The position numbers were made by a program, and so were the translations under genes. Positions 48,798-60,929 of a stretch of DNA of 64,000 bases are shown one piece after another. Within the stretch, counting starts at the first letter, position 1, and each line of letters opens with the position of its first letter. The notes beneath the pieces are model-generated. The model was not told where the DNA came from. It saw nothing but the letters and a program-made list of their open reading frames with translations, and searched no databases. Origin of the DNA: Caulobacteraceae bacterium (GTDB lineage: Bacteria > Pseudomonadota > Alphaproteobacteria > Caulobacterales > Caulobacteraceae); NCBI GenBank assembly GCA_027487945.1, contig JAIYCQ010000043.1, forward strand, positions 1 through 64,000. The letters run 5' to 3'.

Positions 48798-49307
48798 TCA
48801 GCAGGCGAACGTCCAGATCGGCCCGGTCCAGTGGACGCCGTCGCCCTGAACGGCGACGAGGTCCCTGACCCCGCAGGCCGCCAGCGCGCGGGGCCAGAAG
48901 GCGAGGGCGCCGGTGTTGCGGGCGAGGACGGCGGCCTCCCAGCGGCCCGGATGCCGGGCCAGGACCTGGCGCAGCGCCTCGGTCGCCAGACCGCCGCGAC
49001 GGTGCTGCCGCATGACGAAGAACTCGGCCATGTTGCGCTCCACGAAGCCGCCGTCGCGGTGGCTGACCTGATTGATCAGCACGAACCCGATCGGCGCGCC
49101 GCCGCGCCGGATGACCAGCGGCCAGCGGCCGTCCTCGCCCCGGTAGCTGTCGAGACCTGGATAGGGCCCGAACAGCCCGTCCGGCTCGACGGCGAACCGT
49201 TCCAGCTCGCCTGGATGCATCTCCGAGAAGTCGTAGACGTAGAACTGCATCAGCCCCGCGATGAGGGCGCGGTCGGCTTCGGTGGCGGGGGTGACGGCGA
49301 TCTCCAT
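48798..49307 (-). CDS. GNAT-family N-acetyltransferase
   Basis: The 169-residue protein shows the GNAT pattern: an N-terminal VTPATEADRALIAGLMQ helix, the central strand (GFVLINQVSHRD), VERNMAEFFVMRQHRRGGLATEALRQVL with the acetyl-CoA loop QHRRGGLA, and the final strand. The substrate is unknown. It starts at ATG 49307, two bases after the ruvX stop, so the pair is an operon. The track ORF continuing to 50042 is a shadow. Confidence 0.88.
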   Translation of the reverse strand: MEIAVTPATEADRALIAGLMQFYVYDFSEMHPGELERFAVEPDGLFGPYPGLDSYRGEDGRWPLVIRRGGAPIGFVLINQVSHRDGGFVERNMAEFFVMRQHRRGGLATEALRQVLARHPGRWEAAVLARNTGALAFWPRALAACGVRDLVAVQGDGVHWTGPIWTFAC

Positions 49308-49309
49308 CG

Positions 49310-49780
49310 CTAGCCGGCGTTCCGCATCCGCTCCAGCGCGCCCTGGAGGATCCAGGCGGCGGCCATCTTGTCGACGACCTCGGCCCGGCGCTTGCGGTTG
49401 ACGTCGTGCTCGTCGATCAGCACCCGGGTCACCGCCGCCGTCGACAGCCGCTCGTCCCAGAAGGCTATGGGCAGGTCCTTGAGGCGCAGGAGGTTGCGGG
49501 CCAGGGCGCGGTTGGACTGGGCCCGGACGCCCTCGCTGCCGTCCATGTTCATCGGCAGGCCGATGACGATTCCGACGGCGCCCCGGCTGTCCATCAGCTT
49601 GAACAGCGCCTCGGCGTCCTTGGTGAACTTGGTCTTCTCGATGGTGTGAAGCGGGCTGGCCACCGTGCGGGTGACGTCGGAGACGGCGACGCCGATGGTC
49701 TTCTCGCCCGGGTCGAGCCCGACGAGGGGCGCGTACTGCGGCAGGGCGGCGGCGAGGTCTGTGATGTCGAGGACAGGCAT
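49310..49780 (-). CDS. ruvX: YqgF/RuvX-type Holliday junction resolvase-like nuclease
   Basis: The 156-residue RNase-H-fold protein has LVGLDPGEKTIGVAVSD with the first catalytic aspartate, GIVIGLPMNMDGSEG, WDERLSTAAV and VVDKMAAAWIL. In other bacteria YqgF processes the 5' end of pre-16S rRNA and is also proposed to act at Holliday junctions. It starts at ATG 49780, 90 bases from divergent gatC. Confidence 0.95.
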   Translation of the reverse strand: MPVLDITDLAAALPQYAPLVGLDPGEKTIGVAVSDVTRTVASPLHTIEKTKFTKDAEALFKLMDSRGAVGIVIGLPMNMDGSEGVRAQSNRALARNLLRLKDLPIAFWDERLSTAAVTRVLIDEHDVNRKRRAEVVDKMAAAWILQGALERMRNAG

Positions 49781-49871
49781 TTGCGCCGTCTCTAGCGCGA
49801 AAGCGGGCGAACAGCTTGCAATATCGCCCCTTGGGCGGGTAACCCCGGCGTTCAAGACAAAGGAGGCCACG

Positions 49872-50159
49872 ATGGCCATCGACGCCGCGACCGTCCGCAA
49901 GGTCGCCCGGCTCGCCCGTATCGCCGAACCTGAAGAGCGCATCGAGCCGCTCGTCCAGGAACTCAACGGCATCCTGCAGTGGATCGAGCAGCTTGCCGAG
50001 GTCGACACCGACGGCGTCGAGCCGTTGACGTCCGTCGTCCACGCCACCCTGACGCTGCGCGACGACGTCGTCACCGACGGCGGCGACGCCGCCCGCGTCC
50101 TCTCCAACGCCCCGAAGAGCACCGACGGGTTCTATGTCGTGCCGAAGGTGGTCGAGTAG
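49872..50159 (+). CDS. gatC: Glutamyl/aspartyl-tRNA amidotransferase subunit C
   Basis: The 95-residue GatC has the family layout: [38 protein letters not shown], the [11 protein letters not shown] linker and the [19 protein letters not shown] end. It wraps around GatA and GatB and stabilises the complex. The start (MAIDAATV) has caaaggagg upstream. gatA follows after two bases. Confidence 0.98.
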   Translation: MAIDAATVRKVARLARIAEPEERIEPLVQELNGILQWIEQLAEVDTDGVEPLTSVVHATLTLRDDVVTDGGDAARVLSNAPKSTDGFYVVPKVVE

Positions 50160-50161
50160 CC

Positions 50162-51637
50162 ATGTCCGAACTGACCAAACTCACTCTCAAGGCCGCTCTT
50201 GATGGCCTGAAGAGCAAGTCCTTCTCGTCCGTCGAGATCACCCGCGCCCACATCGCGGCCGTCGAGGCCGCGCGGCCGCTGAACGCCTTTGTCCTCGAGA
50301 CGCCGGACAAGGCGCTCGAGATGGCCGCCGCCGCCGACGCCCGCATCGCCTCGGGCGACGCCGGGCGGCTGGAAGGCGCGCCGCTGGGCATCAAGGACCT
50401 TTTCTGCACCAAGGGCGTCCGCTCGACGGCCTGCAGCAGGATCCTCGGCAACTTCGTCCCCGAGTACGAGTCCACCGTCACCGCCAACCTGTTCGACGAC
50501 GGCGCGGTCATGCTGGGCAAGTTGAACCTCGACGAGTTCGCCATGGGCTCGTCCAACGAGACGTCCGCCTTCGGCAACGTCATCAACCCGTGGAAGTCGG
50601 CCAGCGGCGGCAACAAGGCCCTGACCCCCGGCGGCTCGTCGGGCGGCTCGGCGGCGGCGGTGGCGGCGGACCTCTGCCTGGGCGCCACGGCGACCGACAC
50701 CGGCGGCTCGATCCGCCAGCCGGCCGCCTTCACCGGCACGGTCGGCATCAAGCCGACCTACGGCCGCTGCTCGCGCTGGGGCATCGTCGCCTTCGCCAGC
50801 TCGCTGGACCAGGCCGGCCCGATCGCCAAGACGGTCGAGGACGCCGCCATCCTGCTGACCAGCATGGCCGGCCATGACCCCAGGGACTCCACCAGCCTCG
50901 ACGTCGAGACGCCCGACTGGGCGCCCTACGTCGGCAGGTCGGTGAAGGGCCTGCGCATCGGCGTGCCGAAGGAATACCGCGTCGACGGCATGCCGGCCGA
51001 GATCGAGAAGCTCTGGCAGGACGGCATCGACTGGCTGAAGGAGGCCGGCGCCGAGATCGTCGAGGTCTCGCTGCCCCATACGAAGTACGCGCTGCCGGCC
51101 TACTACATCGTGGCCCCGGCCGAGGCGTCCTCGAACCTCGCCCGCTACGACGGCATGCGCTACGGCTTCCGGGCCGAGGGCGGCAACCTGACCGAGATCT
51201 ACGAGAACACCCGGGCCGAGGGCTTTGGCCAGGAGGTCAAGCGCCGCATCCTGATCGGCACCTATGTGCTCAGCGCCGGCTACTACGACGCCTACTACCT
51301 CAAGGCCCAGAAGGTCCGCCGGCGCATCGCCGACGACTTCGACCAGGCCTGGCAGACCTGCGACGCCCTGCTGACCCCGACCGCCCCCTCGGCGGCCTTC
51401 GCGCTGGGCGAGCGCAACGCCGACCCGATCGCCATGTACCTGAACGACGTCTTCACGGTGACGACCAACCTGGCCGGCCTGCCGTCGATCAGCGTGCCGG
51501 CGGGCCTGGACAGCGGCGGCCTGCCGCTGGGCCTGCAGGTCATCGGCCGGGCGCTGGACGAGGGCACGGTGTTCTCGGTCGCCGGCGCGCTGGAGAAGGC
51601 GGCCGGCTTCCGGGCCAAGGCGGAGCGGTGGTGGTAG
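50162..51637 (+). CDS. gatA: Glutamyl/aspartyl-tRNA amidotransferase subunit A
   Basis: The 491-residue amidase has the Ser-cisSer-Lys site: Lys in [10 protein letters not shown], and the serine-rich loop [33 protein letters not shown]. It releases ammonia from glutamine, which GatB uses to convert misacylated Glu-tRNA(Gln) or Asp-tRNA(Asn). The start is the ATG at 50162 ([10 protein letters not shown]). Confidence 0.98.
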   Translation: MSELTKLTLKAALDGLKSKSFSSVEITRAHIAAVEAARPLNAFVLETPDKALEMAAAADARIASGDAGRLEGAPLGIKDLFCTKGVRSTACSRILGNFVPEYESTVTANLFDDGAVMLGKLNLDEFAMGSSNETSAFGNVINPWKSASGGNKALTPGGSSGGSAAAVAADLCLGATATDTGGSIRQPAAFTGTVGIKPTYGRCSRWGIVAFASSLDQAGPIAKTVEDAAILLTSMAGHDPRDSTSLDVETPDWAPYVGRSVKGLRIGVPKEYRVDGMPAEIEKLWQDGIDWLKEAGAEIVEVSLPHTKYALPAYYIVAPAEASSNLARYDGMRYGFRAEGGNLTEIYENTRAEGFGQEVKRRILIGTYVLSAGYYDAYYLKAQKVRRRIADDFDQAWQTCDALLTPTAPSAAFALGERNADPIAMYLNDVFTVTTNLAGLPSISVPAGLDSGGLPLGLQVIGRALDEGTVFSVAGALEKAAGFRAKAERWW

Positions 51638-51639
51638 AG

Positions 51640-53130
51640 ATGACGAACGCATTCACCCTCAAGGGCCGCACCGGCGACTGGGAAATCGTCCTCGGGCTGG
51701 AAGTCCACGCCCAGGTGGCGTCCAACTCCAAGCTGTTCAGCGGCGCGGCCGTCGGCTTCGGGGCCGGGCCCAACGAGCAGGTTTCGCTGGTTGACGCCGC
51801 CATGCCGGGCATGCTGCCGGTGCTCAACAAATACTGCGTCGAGCAGGCGGTGCGCACGGGCCTCGGCCTGAAGGCGCAGATCAACCTGAAGAGCCGGTTC
51901 GACCGCAAGAACTACTTCTATCCGGACCTGCCGCAGGGCTACCAGATCAGCCAGTTCGAGTTCCCGATCGTCGGCGAGGGCGAGGTCATCGTCGACCGCA
52001 TCGACGGGACCAGCTTCACCGTGCGCATCGAGCGGCTGCACCTGGAGCAGGACGCCGGCAAGTCGATCCACGACCTGGATCCGAAGGCGACCTACGTCGA
52101 CCTGAACCGCTCGGGCACGGCGCTGATGGAGATCGTCAGCAAGCCGGACATGCGTTCGCCTGAAGATGCAGCGGCTTACGTCAAGAAGCTGCGCGCCATC
52201 CTGATCACCCTGGGCACCTGCGACGGTGACATGGAGAAGGGCAACCTGCGCGCCGACGTCAACGTGTCGGTCTGCCGTCCCGGCGACTACGAGAAGTTCC
52301 GCGAGACCGGCAGCTTCAGCCACCTGGGCACGCGCTGCGAGATCAAGAACGTCAACTCCTACCGCTTCATCCAGCAGGCCATCAACGTCGAGGCCCGCCG
52401 CCAGATCGAGATCCTCGAGGACGGGGGCAAGGTCGATCAGGAAACGCGCCTGTACGATCCGACCAAGAACGAGACCCGCTCGATGCGGTCCAAGGAAGAG
52501 GCGCACGACTACCGCTACTTCCCCGATCCCGACCTGCTGCCGCTGGTCCTCGACCCCGCCTGGGTCAAGGAAATCGAGGCCGGCCTGCCGGAACTGCCCG
52601 ACGCCAAGAAGGCGCGGCTGATGGCCGACTACGGCCTGTCGGCCTATGACGCCTCGGTGCTGATCTCGGACGGCGAGGTGGCCGCCTTCTTCGAGGAAGC
52701 CGCCAAGGGCCGCGACGCCAAGCTGGTCGCCAACTGGACGCTGAACGACCTGCTGGGCCGGCTCGGCAAGGACGGGCTGGAGATCACCGCCTCGCCGATC
52801 AGCGCCGCCGACATCGGCGCCCTGGTCGGGCTGATCGAGGACGGCACCATCTCCGGCAAGATCGCCCGCACGGTGTTCGAACACATGTGGGACGGGGAGG
52901 GGGCGCCGGCCGCCATCGTCGAGAAGCACGGCCTGGTCCAGATCACCGACACCGGCGCCATCGAGACCGCCGTCGACGCCCTGATCGCCGCCAACCCCGA
53001 CAAGGCCGCCGCGGTGAAGGAAAAGCCCCAGGCCATCGGCTGGTTCGTCGGCCAGGTGATGAAGGAGACCGGCGGCAAGGCCAATCCGGCCGCCGTCAAC
53101 GAGATCCTGAAGGCGAAGCTGGGGCTCTAG
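51640..53130 (+). CDS. gatB: Glutamyl/aspartyl-tRNA amidotransferase subunit B
   Basis: The 496-residue protein has the catalytic kinase-like domain ([53 protein letters not shown]) and the C-terminal tRNA-binding YqeY-like domain ([27 protein letters not shown]). It phosphorylates the tRNA-bound Glu/Asp and adds ammonia. The ATG at 51640 starts just after the gatA stop; a GTG start 12 bases upstream, inside gatA, is possible. Confidence 0.98.
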   Translation: MTNAFTLKGRTGDWEIVLGLEVHAQVASNSKLFSGAAVGFGAGPNEQVSLVDAAMPGMLPVLNKYCVEQAVRTGLGLKAQINLKSRFDRKNYFYPDLPQGYQISQFEFPIVGEGEVIVDRIDGTSFTVRIERLHLEQDAGKSIHDLDPKATYVDLNRSGTALMEIVSKPDMRSPEDAAAYVKKLRAILITLGTCDGDMEKGNLRADVNVSVCRPGDYEKFRETGSFSHLGTRCEIKNVNSYRFIQQAINVEARRQIEILEDGGKVDQETRLYDPTKNETRSMRSKEEAHDYRYFPDPDLLPLVLDPAWVKEIEAGLPELPDAKKARLMADYGLSAYDASVLISDGEVAAFFEEAAKGRDAKLVANWTLNDLLGRLGKDGLEITASPISAADIGALVGLIEDGTISGKIARTVFEHMWDGEGAPAAIVEKHGLVQITDTGAIETAVDALIAANPDKAAAVKEKPQAIGWFVGQVMKETGGKANPAAVNEILKAKLGL

Positions 53131-53197
53131 GCGAGGGCGGCTTGCAACCTCCCGCGTGGCGGCGCGTACTGCTGGCAGACCGCCTCCGGAGCCTGCG

Positions 53198-53536
53198 ATG
53201 ACCCTGCGCACCCTCGCCCTTGCCGCCTTGGCGGCTGTGACCCTGTCGGCCTGCCAGGGCGACGGCGGCCCCGCACCTGATCCCCGCGCGCCTCGCAGTG
53301 AGGGCGGTATGTGTGGCGGCATCGCCGGCTTCCGGTGCCAGGACGGCCTCTACTGTTCGATGACGCCCGAGATGCAGCAGGCCGCCGACGGGGCCGGCGT
53401 CTGTCGCAAGCGGCCGCAGGTCTGCACCCGCGAGTACCGCCCCGTCTGCGGCGCGGACGGCAAGACCTACGGCAACGCCTGCACCGCGGCCTCGGCCGGC
53501 GTCAGCGTCGCGTACTCGGGCGAGTGCAAGGGCTAG
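53198..53536 (+). CDS. Kazal-type protease-inhibitor lipoprotein
   Basis: The 112-residue protein has a lipoprotein signal (MTLRTLALAALAAVTLSAC, Cys19). A first Cys-rich stretch follows (MCGGIAGFRCQDGLYC), then a Kazal domain CTREYRPVCGADGKTYGNAC...SGEC near the C-terminus. Kazal domains of this type inhibit serine proteases in other organisms. A role against host, predator or self proteases is an inference. The start is ATG 53198, 14 codons into the track ORF. Confidence 0.88.
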   Translation: MTLRTLALAALAAVTLSACQGDGGPAPDPRAPRSEGGMCGGIAGFRCQDGLYCSMTPEMQQAADGAGVCRKRPQVCTREYRPVCGADGKTYGNACTAASAGVSVAYSGECKG

Positions 53537-53544
53537 ACGCAGAA

Positions 53545-53570
53545 AGGGCCGGGGATCGCTCCCCGGCCCT
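53545..53570. terminator. Bidirectional terminator between Kazal and TonB-receptor genes
   Basis: An 11-bp stem (agggccgggga / tccccggccct) with a TCGC loop lies between two convergent genes. On the minus strand it is followed by TTTCT, so it best ends the TonB receptor transcript. On the plus strand only TTG follows. Confidence 0.85.
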
Positions 53571-53597
53571 TGCCGTTCTCAGCCGTGACGGCCCGCC

Positions 53598-55790
53598 TTA
53601 CGGCAGGCGCGCGGTCAGCGAGACGCCGACGACGCGCGGCTCGTTCACGAAGGCGGTGTTGTTGTTGAAGTCGATACCGCCCTTGATGTTGTCCTCGTCG
53701 GTGATGTTCCGACCGAACACGGCCAGTTCCCACGAGCCGTCGTCGCGGGCGTAGCCGAACTTCAAGCCGCCTTCGAAGTTGCCTTCGGTGAAGTACTCAC
53801 GCGACTCGTAGAGGAACAGGTTGGTCTTGCCCTGGACGCTCCAGTCGGTGAAGGCGAACAGCTCGCCGCCATTGCCGACCGGCAGGCTGAAGCGCGCGGT
53901 CATGTCGAAGATGTACTCCGGCGCGTTGGGGAACGGATTGCCGTCGATGAAGACACGACCGACAGCGGCGACCGGATCGGTCGGCGTGCACTGGCCGGAG
54001 CCGCAGACGGCGACCGTCAGGCTGGAGTCGTTGATCTCGGTGTCGGCGTAGCTGTAGCCGGCGGTCAGCACGAGGTTGTCGCTGACGACCCATTCGCCGT
54101 CGACCTCGAAGCCCCAGGCCTTGCCCTCGTCGGCGTTGAGCAGGATCGTGTTGTTGCCCGCGCCGCCGACCGCGCTGAACTGCGGATCGGAGATGGTGTA
54201 GGTGAACAGCGCGCCGTTGAGGCGGACGCGGCGATCGAACAGCTCGCTCTTGAAGCCGGCTTCCCACGACACGATGGTTTCCGACTGCGCGACCGAGGGC
54301 GCGCCGAAGAAGGCCACGTCGCGGCCCTGGATCGTCGGGCCGCGGAAGCCGCGGGCCACGCGACCGAACAGGCTCACATTGTCACTGATGTCGTAGAAGG
54401 CGCTCAGGTCCCAGCTGACCTGCTCGTCCGAAACCTCGACGGCCGCGAACGGGATCGGGGCGACGATGTTGGTCAGGGTCTTTTCGTCGCTGGTCCAGCG
54501 CAGGCCGCCGGTGACCTTCAGGAGGTCGGTGACCTGGTAGGAGGCCTGACCGAACACGGCCCAGGAGGTGTTCTCGTGGCGCAGCTCGGTGGCGGCGACG
54601 AAGCCCGGATCGGTGCGCAGCACCGCCTCGGCGTCGAAGTAGTAGGCGCCGACCTGCCAGCTCAGCGGGCCGTCGGTGTCGCTGGCCAGGCGGAGTTCCT
54701 GGGTGAACTGGTCAAGGTCCTTGATGCCGTCGGTGGTGTCGGACGGGAAGGGGATGAAGCCCGGGCCGGTGACCATGTTTCCGCCGTCGATGTCGCCGCG
54801 GCTGTAGCCGTTGGTCGTCTCGAGCGCGGTGATCGAGGTCAGGGTGGCGCCGGCGAGATTGTACTCGACCTTCAGCGAGGTACCCCAGCCGTCGTAGGCC
54901 TGCGGGTTGTCGCCGCCGCCGTCGTAGTAGACCGTCTCGCGGTCATAGTTGGCGTTGAGGCTGTTGCCGCCCTTCGAGAGCACGTTGGCGCGGAACACGG
55001 CCGAGGTGCCGTCCAGCGAGCGGTTGCGGAAGCTCAGCAGGGCCGAGAGATCCTCGGTCGGGGTGAACAGCAGCTGCAGGCGGACGGCCAGCTCGTCGTA
55101 CCCGCCGAGCACGTTGTTGTCGCCGGTGAAGGCGTTGTCGATCCAGTCGTCGCGGTGCTGGACGAGCAGCGAGGCGCGGGCCGCCAGCTTGCCGTCGATG
55201 ATCGGGCCGCCGACGCCGCCGTCAAAGGTGAAGGTGCCGTAGCTGCCGTAGGTCGCGGTCCAGCGCGACGACAGGCTGTCGCCCGGCTTGACGGTGTCGA
55301 ACTTGACGATGCCGGCGGTGGTGTTGCGGCCGAACAGCGTGCCCTGCGGTCCGCGCAGCACTTCCACGCGGTCGAGGTCGAACAGCGGCGTGCTCTTCAG
55401 CACCACGTTCTCCATCACCACGTCGTCCATGATGACGGAGACCGGCTGCGAGGCGGCGAGATCGAAGTCGGCGTTGCCGAGACCACGGATGTAGAAGCGC
55501 GGCGCCACCCGGCCGTTCGAGGACTCGGCGTAGAGCGACGGAACGCGCGAGGCGAGGCTAAGGATGTCGTCGCCGCCGGCGAACATGCTCTGCAGGCGTT
55601 CACCCTCGACGGCGGCCACCGACAGCGGCACGTCCTGCAGGTTTTCGCTGCGCTTCTGGGCGGTGACGACGATCTCGCTGACCGTGGCCTCCTGGGCCAG
55701 GGCGGGAGCCGCGACGGCCAGCGCCGTGGTCAGCGCGGCGACGCCGCAGGAAAGGGCCAGGCCGCGTCGGGCCGACGAGTTCGAGATCAT
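53598..55790 (-). CDS. TonB-dependent receptor
   Basis: The 730-residue protein has a signal peptide (about 1-32, ending APALAQ), a TonB box region (ATVSEIVVTAQKRSENLQD), a plug domain with FYIRGLGN and VEVLRGPQGTLFGRNTTAG, and a 22-strand-type barrel that ends with an aromatic C-terminal strand pattern (VNEPRVVGVSLTARLP). The ligand cannot be told. Caulobacterales have many such receptors. No FecR, sigma factor or ligand-processing gene is adjacent. Confidence 0.95.
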   Translation of the reverse strand: MISNSSARRGLALSCGVAALTTALAVAAPALAQEATVSEIVVTAQKRSENLQDVPLSVAAVEGERLQSMFAGGDDILSLASRVPSLYAESSNGRVAPRFYIRGLGNADFDLAASQPVSVIMDDVVMENVVLKSTPLFDLDRVEVLRGPQGTLFGRNTTAGIVKFDTVKPGDSLSSRWTATYGSYGTFTFDGGVGGPIIDGKLAARASLLVQHRDDWIDNAFTGDNNVLGGYDELAVRLQLLFTPTEDLSALLSFRNRSLDGTSAVFRANVLSKGGNSLNANYDRETVYYDGGGDNPQAYDGWGTSLKVEYNLAGATLTSITALETTNGYSRGDIDGGNMVTGPGFIPFPSDTTDGIKDLDQFTQELRLASDTDGPLSWQVGAYYFDAEAVLRTDPGFVAATELRHENTSWAVFGQASYQVTDLLKVTGGLRWTSDEKTLTNIVAPIPFAAVEVSDEQVSWDLSAFYDISDNVSLFGRVARGFRGPTIQGRDVAFFGAPSVAQSETIVSWEAGFKSELFDRRVRLNGALFTYTISDPQFSAVGGAGNNTILLNADEGKAWGFEVDGEWVVSDNLVLTAGYSYADTEINDSSLTVAVCGSGQCTPTDPVAAVGRVFIDGNPFPNAPEYIFDMTARFSLPVGNGGELFAFTDWSVQGKTNLFLYESREYFTEGNFEGGLKFGYARDDGSWELAVFGRNITDEDNIKGGIDFNNNTAFVNEPRVVGVSLTARLP

Positions 55791-55980
55791 GGAAAGTCCT
55801 CGCGATGTTCGCCGCAGGCGCGGCCGCGCGAGCCGGAACGCCCCCCAGCCCTTCAGTGCGCGGAGAGAACAGGTAGGTCGGTCGCCGTCGGGCTTCTATC
55901 GCGCGGGCAGGGCGGCCTGTGGATAACTTACCGATTGTCTCGAAGCTGTGTCGGCTGTGTGACAGAGGGGTGACCGGCGC

Positions 55981-56520
55981 TCAAGACCTGTGCAGAACGT
56001 AGCGGCGCTGGAGGACATCCTCGCCGCGTGACCGCGACGGCACGGCGACATCGCCGACATGTCGGAAGCCGAGGGCCTGCACCAAGCGGGCCGAGCCGGC
56101 GTTGTCCTGTGCGTGGCCGGCCCGGATGCGGGTGAGGCCAAGGGGGCCGAACGCCCAGTCCACGACCGCCCGCGCCGCCTCGCCGGCATAGCCCCGGCCC
56201 CAGCAGGCCTGCTCCAGCCAGACGCCGATCTCCGCTTCCCGGCCGTCCACCGAGACGTCGTCCAGGTCGATGAGGCCGATCATCCGGTCATGGCGCGCGA
56301 TGGCGAACCGGAATGCCAGACCCTTGGCCCACTCGCGGGCATGGTCGGCGAACCAGTCGGCGGTCTCGCCCCGGTCCGGCGGGAAACGGGCCAGGCTCAG
56401 CATCCTCGACACCGCCGGGTCCGAGCGGATCTCGAACGCCCGCGCCGCGTCGCCGCCGTCGCTGGGGCGGAGCGTGAGCCTGGGCGTCGTGAGCAGGGTC
56501 GAGCGGGGCGGGAGCGTCAT
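55981..56520 (-). CDS. RimJ/RimL-like GNAT N-acetyltransferase
   Basis: The 179-residue protein has LLTTPRLTLRPSDGGDAARAFEI at the N-terminus, the EIGVWLEQACWGRGYAGEAARAVVDWAF acetyl-CoA loop and TRIRAGHAQDNAGSARLVQALGFRHVG, all typical of the RimJ/RimL and related group. The start is ATG 56520 (MTLPPRSTLLT); the track start lies in the glnA terminator. It lies 40 bases after that terminator and is probably independently expressed. The substrate is unknown. Confidence 0.9.
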   Translation of the reverse strand: MTLPPRSTLLTTPRLTLRPSDGGDAARAFEIRSDPAVSRMLSLARFPPDRGETADWFADHAREWAKGLAFRFAIARHDRMIGLIDLDDVSVDGREAEIGVWLEQACWGRGYAGEAARAVVDWAFGPLGLTRIRAGHAQDNAGSARLVQALGFRHVGDVAVPSRSRGEDVLQRRYVLHRS

Positions 56521-56556
56521 CGGCCCATCAACGCGCGAGGCGGGAAATCGTGCAAG

Positions 56557-56586
56557 CAAAAGGGCCGGAGATCGCTCTCCGGCCCT
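56557..56586 (-). terminator. Terminator of glnA
   Basis: An 11-bp stem (agggccggaga / tctccggccct) with loop TCGC is followed, on the minus strand, by TTTTGCTTG, just after the glnA stop at 56628. It resembles the TonB-receptor terminator. Confidence 0.9.
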
Positions 56587-56627
56587 TCGCATCTAGAGCT
56601 GACCGCTCATCCTCGCGAAAGCGAGGA

Positions 56628-58043
56628 CTAGCACTTGTAGTACATGTCGAATTCGACCGGGTGCGGGTGCAGCTGCAGGCGCATGACCTCTTCCATCTTC
56701 AGCTCGATGTAGCTGTCGATGAAGTCGTCATCCATGACGCCGCCCTTCTTGAGGAAGGCGCGGTCCTTGTCGAGGTTCTCGAGCGCCTCGCGGAGCGAGC
56801 CGCAGACTTCCGGGATCTTCTTCTGCTCGCGGGGCGGCAGGTCGTAGAGGTTCTTGTCGGCGGGCGCGCCCGGATCGATGCGGTTCTCGATGCCGTCGAG
56901 GCCGGCCATCAGCAGCGCGGTAAAGGTCAGGTACGGGTTGCCCATGGGATCGGGGAACCGGCACTCGATGCGCTTGCCCTTGGGGCTGTCGACGTGCGGG
57001 ATGCGGATCGAGGCCGAGCGGTTGCGGCTGGAGTAGGCCAGCTTCACCGGGGCTTCGTAGCCGGGCACCAGGCGCTTGTAGCTGTTGGTGGTCGAGTTGG
57101 CGAAGGCGTTGATGGCCTTGGCGTGCTTGATGATGCCGCCGATGTACCACAGGCACAGCTGCGAGAGACCCGCGTACTGGTCGCCGGCGAACAGCGGCTT
57201 GCCGTCGTTCCAGATCGACTGGTGCACGTGCATGCCCGAGCCGTTGTCGGCGAACATCGGCTTGGCCATGAAGGTCGCCGTCTTGCCGTAGGCGTGGGCC
57301 ACGTTGTGGATCACGTACTTATAGAGCTGCAGGCGGTCGGCCATGGTGATCATGGTGTCGAACTTCAGGCCGAGCTCGTGCTGGGCGGGCGCCACTTCGT
57401 GGTGGTGCTTTTCCGGCTTCATGCCCAGCTGGCCCATGACTTCCAGCATTTCGCCGCGAAGGTCCTGACCGCTGTCGATCGGGTTGACCGGGAAGTAGCC
57501 GCCCTTGGGCCCCGGGCGGTGGCCCATGTTGCCTTCCGGATAGGACTTGCCGGTGTTGGTCGGCAGCTCGATCGAGTCGTAGCTGTAGCCGGTGTTGTGC
57601 GGGTCGGTGGACCACTTCACGTCGTCGAAGATGAAGAACTCGGCTTCAGGGCCGAAGAACACCGTGTCGCCCACGCCCGAGGACTTCACATAGGCCAGGG
57701 CCGTCTTGGCCATGGAGCGCGGGTCGCGGTTGTAGGGGGTGCCGTCGTCGGGGTTCACCACGTCGCAGAACAGGCACAGCGTGGTCTGCTGGTAGAACGG
57801 GTCGATGTAGGCCGTTTCCAGGTCCGGACGCAGCTTCATGTCGGACTCGTTGATGGCCTTCCAGCCGGCGATCGACGAACCGTCGAACATCGTGCCGTCT
57901 TCCAGGAAGTCCTCGTCGACCAGGTCGATGTCGAAGGTGACGTGCTGCATCTTGCCGCGAACGTCGGTGAAGCGGACGTCGACGTATTTGACGTCCTTCT
58001 CCTTGATCTGCGCCAGGATGTCCTTAGCGGTGGTCTTTCCCAT
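56628..58043 (-). CDS. glnA: Glutamine synthetase type I
   Basis: The 471-residue GS-I makes glutamine from glutamate, ATP and ammonia. Visible are [54 protein letters not shown] and the adenylylation tyrosine (about Tyr400) in NLYDLPPRE. The start is the ATG with aagg upstream (MGKTTAKDI). It lies 55 bases after glnB on the same strand, the common glnB-glnA order. Control by adenylylation through GlnB is expected from the tyrosine. Confidence 0.98.
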   Translation of the reverse strand: MGKTTAKDILAQIKEKDVKYVDVRFTDVRGKMQHVTFDIDLVDEDFLEDGTMFDGSSIAGWKAINESDMKLRPDLETAYIDPFYQQTTLCLFCDVVNPDDGTPYNRDPRSMAKTALAYVKSSGVGDTVFFGPEAEFFIFDDVKWSTDPHNTGYSYDSIELPTNTGKSYPEGNMGHRPGPKGGYFPVNPIDSGQDLRGEMLEVMGQLGMKPEKHHHEVAPAQHELGLKFDTMITMADRLQLYKYVIHNVAHAYGKTATFMAKPMFADNGSGMHVHQSIWNDGKPLFAGDQYAGLSQLCLWYIGGIIKHAKAINAFANSTTNSYKRLVPGYEAPVKLAYSSRNRSASIRIPHVDSPKGKRIECRFPDPMGNPYLTFTALLMAGLDGIENRIDPGAPADKNLYDLPPREQKKIPEVCGSLREALENLDKDRAFLKKGGVMDDDFIDSYIELKMEEVMRLQLHPHPVEFDMYYKC

Positions 58044-58098
58044 GTGCCTTGATCCCCTCGGCTTTGGTTGTGGCTTTCGTATTGTGTGAGGCGGCGGC

Positions 58099-60200
<2,102 letters not shown>

Positions 60201-60209
60201 TCTCAAAAT

Positions 60210-60320
60210 CCGTCGTGGCCCGGCTTGTCCGGGCCACACATGCGTGATGATTGAGCCGGTTTCCGCGCGGGCCTTTCCGCGCCGTGTTCTTGGGTGGCCC
60301 GAACAGGTCGGGCCATGACG
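60210..60320. repeat. MITE-like element, repeat family A with inverted ends
   Basis: A 41-base family A copy (60210-60250) and an inverted, diverged copy (tggcccgaacaggtcgggccatgacgg, 60292-60318) face each other across about 40 bases. The layout is that of a short non-coding inverted-repeat element. It fills the gap between the thiolase and phosphatase genes and abuts the latter's ribosome-binding site. Confidence 0.65.
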
Positions 60321-60339
60321 GAAGAGGGTGGAGTTCCAG

Positions 60340-60915
60340 ATGCGCACCTACATGATCCGCCACGGCAAGCCCGCGGCCACCTGGGGCGACTCGAACGACG
60401 ACGGCGATCCTGGTCTGGATGATGTCGGTCGGGCGCAGGCCCAGGCCGCCGCCGAGGCGCTGCTGGCGCTGCCCGAGCCCGAGCGGCCGAGCCGCGTCGT
60501 GTCCTCGCCGCTGCGCCGCTGCCGTGAGACGGCCGCGCCGTTCGCCGCCGCCCTGGGCGTGGAGCTGATCATCGACCCGATGGTCGGCGAGATCCCGACG
60601 CCGTCCACCATCAGCCACGACGACCGCGGCGCCTGGCTGCGCAACGCCTTCGCCGGCCGCTGGGGCGAGATCGTCGGCGACCTCGACTACGATCAGTGGC
60701 GACGCGGCGTCGCCGCCGCCGTCGCCGGCTACCCCGGGACCGCCGTCTTCAGCCACTACGTCGCGATCAACGCCGCCGTCTCGACGGCGGAGGGGCATGA
60801 CCTCGTCATGGGCTTCCGCCCCGACCACTGCTCCATCCAGACCTTCGAGATCGGCGCCGATGGCGCCTTGATCCTGGCGGCGCGCGGGCGCGAAGCTGCG
60901 ACGCAAGTCCTCTAG
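60340..60915 (+). CDS. Histidine phosphatase family protein
   Basis: The 191-residue protein has the RHG motif (YMIRHGKPA), the paired arginine motif (SSPLRRCRETA) and a second histidine (FSHYVAINA), the layout of the phosphoglycerate-mutase-like branch. The substrate is unknown. I start at ATG 60340 (MRTYMIRHG) with ggag upstream; the GTG at 60328 is possible. nnrDE follows after 14 bases. Confidence 0.9.
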   Translation: MRTYMIRHGKPAATWGDSNDDGDPGLDDVGRAQAQAAAEALLALPEPERPSRVVSSPLRRCRETAAPFAAALGVELIIDPMVGEIPTPSTISHDDRGAWLRNAFAGRWGEIVGDLDYDQWRRGVAAAVAGYPGTAVFSHYVAINAAVSTAEGHDLVMGFRPDHCSIQTFEIGADGALILAARGREAATQVL

Positions 60916-60929
60916 CTCCGAGAGTCGCC

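Noticed and set aside
51295-53322. 675-residue ORF on the minus strand
   Set aside because: Antisense to gatA and gatB; no signature and skewed composition.
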